Shown one piece after another: positions 62,603 to 64,000 of a stretch of 64,000 nucleotides of DNA. Origin of the DNA: Lysinibacillus pinottii. GTDB lineage: Bacteria; Bacillota; Bacilli; Bacillales_A; Planococcaceae. The DNA lies in NCBI RefSeq assembly GCF_024753545.1, contig NZ_JANTOO010000007.1:1-64000 (forward strand), given 5' to 3'. Position numbers and translations under genes: made by a program. How positions within the stretch are numbered: position 1 is the stretch's first letter; the number at the start of each line of letters is the position of its first letter. The notes under the pieces are model-generated. The model had not been told where the DNA came from, ran no database searches, and saw nothing but the letters and a program-made list of their open reading frames with translations.

Positions 62603-62830
62603 ATGCATACAGTAGTATTAGTTTCATTAGTTATCGTATCATTAGCGTTGATCGTTGTGGTATTACTTCAATCTAGTAAAAGTGCAGGCTTATCAGGTGC
62701 CATCTCGGGTGGAGCTGAGCAACTATTTGGAAAGCAAAAAGCGCGTGGTATGGATTTAATCCTTCACCGTGCAACAATTGTGTTAGCTATACTATTCTTT
62801 ATTTTAGCAATCGCTATTACAAAAATCTAA
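62603..62830 (+). CDS. secG: Protein translocase subunit SecG
   Basis: The 75-aa protein has two membrane spans (about 2-22 and 52-73) joined by the conserved loop LLQSSKSAGLSGAISGGAEQL FGK (about 21-44). It is part of the SecYEG channel. A GGGAGGTG ribosome-binding site precedes the ATG. Synteny secG-est-rnr is as in B. subtilis. Confidence 0.95.
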   Translation: MHTVVLVSLVIVSLALIVVVLLQSSKSAGLSGAISGGAEQLFGKQKARGMDLILHRATIVLAILFFILAIAITKI

Positions 62831-62845
62831 TAGTTGAAGATATAT

Positions 62846-62873
62846 CGCCTAACCACATTGGTTGGGCGTTTTC
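62846..62873 (+). terminator. Terminator after secG
   Basis: CGCCTAACCA / TGGTTGGGCG stem of 10 bp with a 3-nt loop and a T-rich tail. Confidence 0.75.
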
Positions 62874-63018
62874 TTTTATCATAACCGAATGGGAAATTTT
62901 ATCGATGGAGTAAAAATTGATATGTAAACTTATAGCCAATGTTATTCTCGAGGCATAATGGAGAGGGCTATAATGGGTATAGTATATATGAGTGTTTTAG
63001 GATGAAGGAGTGCTTACC

Positions 63019-63765
63019 ATGAACAAATCATTATCGCAGCCATTTTTCTTTCAAGCAGGACCTCGTGCCGTTTTATTACTACATGGCTTTACAGGTAGCT
63101 CGGCAGACGTACGAATGCTTGGTAGATTTTTAGAGAAAAAAGGGTATACTACTTTAGCACCTCACTATAAAGGTCACGGTGTGGAACCTGAAGAACTAAT
63201 CACAACAGGTCCAGCAGACTGGTGGCAAGATGTCGTGGCCGCCTACAAACAGTTACAGGATGCTGGCTATGAAGAAATTGCTGTTGCTGGCCTTTCATTA
63301 GGCGGTGTAATGGCATTAAACGTTGCCTTAAATAACCCTGTTAAAGGAATTGTTACAATGTGTGCACCTATGACTATGCGTACTACTGACGTCATGTTTG
63401 ACGGTGTTTTGAAATATGCTAAAGACTATAAAAAGTTCCAAGGTAAACAGGAGGAACAAATCGAAACCGAAGTAGCACTCATTGCTGAAAAAGGCATGCC
63501 ATCTCTTCAAGAGCTACGTGAATTTATTGTGCGTACTCGTCAAGAAATTGACATGATTTATGCCCCAATTTTTGTTGTTCAAGCTACAAATGATGAGGTA
63601 ATAGAGACAGAATCTGCCAACATTATATATAATCAAACTGAGTCACTTGATAAGCATATTAAGTGGTATGAAAACTCAAAACATGTTATTACATTAGATC
63701 AAGAAAAAGATCAATTACATGAAGACATTTATCGCTTTTTAGAAAGCCTAAATTGGGCACAATAA
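63019..63765 (+). CDS. Carboxylesterase (YvaK/Est30-like)
   Basis: The ATG at 63019 is eight bases after AAGGAG; the GTG at 63010 overlaps that site. The 248-aa alpha/beta-hydrolase has the oxyanion LLHGFTGSS (about 20-28), nucleophile Ser93 in GLSLGG, the Asp in QATNDEVIE (about 193) and the His in SKHVITLD (about 223). It hydrolyses short carboxylic or lipid esters in the cytoplasm. Position before rnr matches B. subtilis yvaK. Confidence 0.92.
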   Translation: MNKSLSQPFFFQAGPRAVLLLHGFTGSSADVRMLGRFLEKKGYTTLAPHYKGHGVEPEELITTGPADWWQDVVAAYKQLQDAGYEEIAVAGLSLGGVMALNVALNNPVKGIVTMCAPMTMRTTDVMFDGVLKYAKDYKKFQGKQEEQIETEVALIAEKGMPSLQELREFIVRTRQEIDMIYAPIFVVQATNDEVIETESANIIYNQTESLDKHIKWYENSKHVITLDQEKDQLHEDIYRFLESLNWAQ

Positions 63766-63804
63766 AATTATAAATAGGATTTTCTCATGAAGGAGGGAAT
63801 ATGT

Positions 63805-64000
63805 ATGAAAGACCAAAAAGATACACTACAAGGTCGGTTACTTGTTTTTTTCGGCCAAGATGATTACGAGCCATTAACTGTCGGCGAAATCGAGGATGAA
63901 TTCGGCTTTGAGGATGCGGAAGAATTTAAGGAGCTTGTCAAAACATTAGTCCGTATGGAAGGACAAGGCTTAGTTGTTCGTTCTCGTTCCAATCGTTATG
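63805..64000 (+). CDS. rnr: Ribonuclease R, N-terminal part (truncated by window edge)
   Basis: An ATG at 63805, eight bases after AAGGAGGG, opens 65 codons to the window edge: MKDQKDTLQGRLLVFFGQDD, then YEPLTVGEIEDEFG and LVRMEGQGLVVRSRSNRY. This is the N-terminal winged-helix region of RNase R. The catalytic RNB and S1 domains lie outside the window. It degrades structured RNA and works with tmRNA in Bacillales, where smpB usually follows. Confidence 0.85.
   Translation, partial: MKDQKDTLQGRLLVFFGQDDYEPLTVGEIEDEFGFEDAEEFKELVKTLVRMEGQGLVVRSRSNRY

Noticed and set aside
1..64000. CRISPR arrays, prophage, complete insertion sequences, rRNA
   Set aside because: No spaced direct repeats of the right size, no phage structural genes, no intact transposase frame and no rRNA sequence were seen.

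Overview
The window is a low-GC Gram-positive chromosome segment from a spore-forming Bacillales bacterium. Gene order follows Bacillus subtilis over long stretches (yvjA-cccB; hprK-lgt-ppaX-yvoF; his operon-yvcD-trxB-yvcI-rapZ-yvcK-whiA-crh-clpP; cggR-gapA-pgk-tpiA-pgm-eno; secG-est-rnr). The protein sequences and accessory genes look more like Lysinibacillus or a close Planococcaceae relative; that genus assignment is an inference from memory, not a search result. Most of the window is core chromosome. No phage, CRISPR array or intact insertion sequence was found.

Layout. 1-1.4 kb: a collagen-like, probably spore-surface protein (truncated by the window edge) and a glycosyltransferase, both on the minus strand. 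1.6-5.2 kb: a four-gene operon with a beta-propeller lipoprotein, response regulator, sensor kinase and YtkA-like lipoprotein. 5.3-8.2 kb: a TetR repressor and YhgE/Pip membrane protein that share a 23-bp operator. 8.4-9.6 kb: yhfH and lipoate ligase. 9.7-14.6 kb: a Bce-type antimicrobial-peptide sensing and resistance module with one extra unknown gene. 14.7-19.9 kb: acyl-CoA ligase, DedA protein, EAL-HDOD protein, YitT protein and cytochrome c-551. 20-23 kb: hprK-lgt-ppaX-yvoF. 23.3-29 kb: histidine operon (hisZGDBHFI) without hisA. 29.1-36.6 kb: yvcD, trxB, yvcI, rapZ, yvcK, whiA, crh, then convergent clpP. 36.9 kb: tRNA-Arg(CCG). 37.4-39.7 kb: a polar amino-acid ABC transporter. 39.8-44.3 kb: a CotF-like coat protein, LemA/TPM pair and secreted S9 peptidase. 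44.5-52.8 kb: a glutaredoxin-like protein, a 40-aa protein, and the cggR glycolytic operon. 52.9-54.7 kb: a decayed recombinase, an unknown membrane-anchored protein and a GNAT acetyltransferase. 54.8-59 kb: dltXABCD on the minus strand. 59.3-62.4 kb: alkaline phosphatase and a transglutaminase-like lipoprotein, minus strand. 62.6-64 kb: secG, carboxylesterase and the start of RNase R.

The genes fall into a few working groups. HprK and Crh are the sensor and effector of Bacillales carbon catabolite control, CggR controls lower glycolysis, and YvcK and RapZ also act in carbon and envelope homeostasis. The dlt operon, the Bce module, DedA, YhgE and the alkaline phosphatase act on or sense the envelope. 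Several regulatory sites are legible: paired TetR operators, a FadR-like box, a CggR operator with the published spacing, a CtsR box, PhoP-type direct repeats, an Fnr-type palindrome and an unassigned 19-bp operator.

No clear undescribed multi-gene system was found. The best candidates for new biology are the two-lipoprotein sensor operon, the extra gene in the Bce module, the missing hisA, the composite regulatory region before the 40-aa gene, and the structured 250-bp segment between gapA and pgk.
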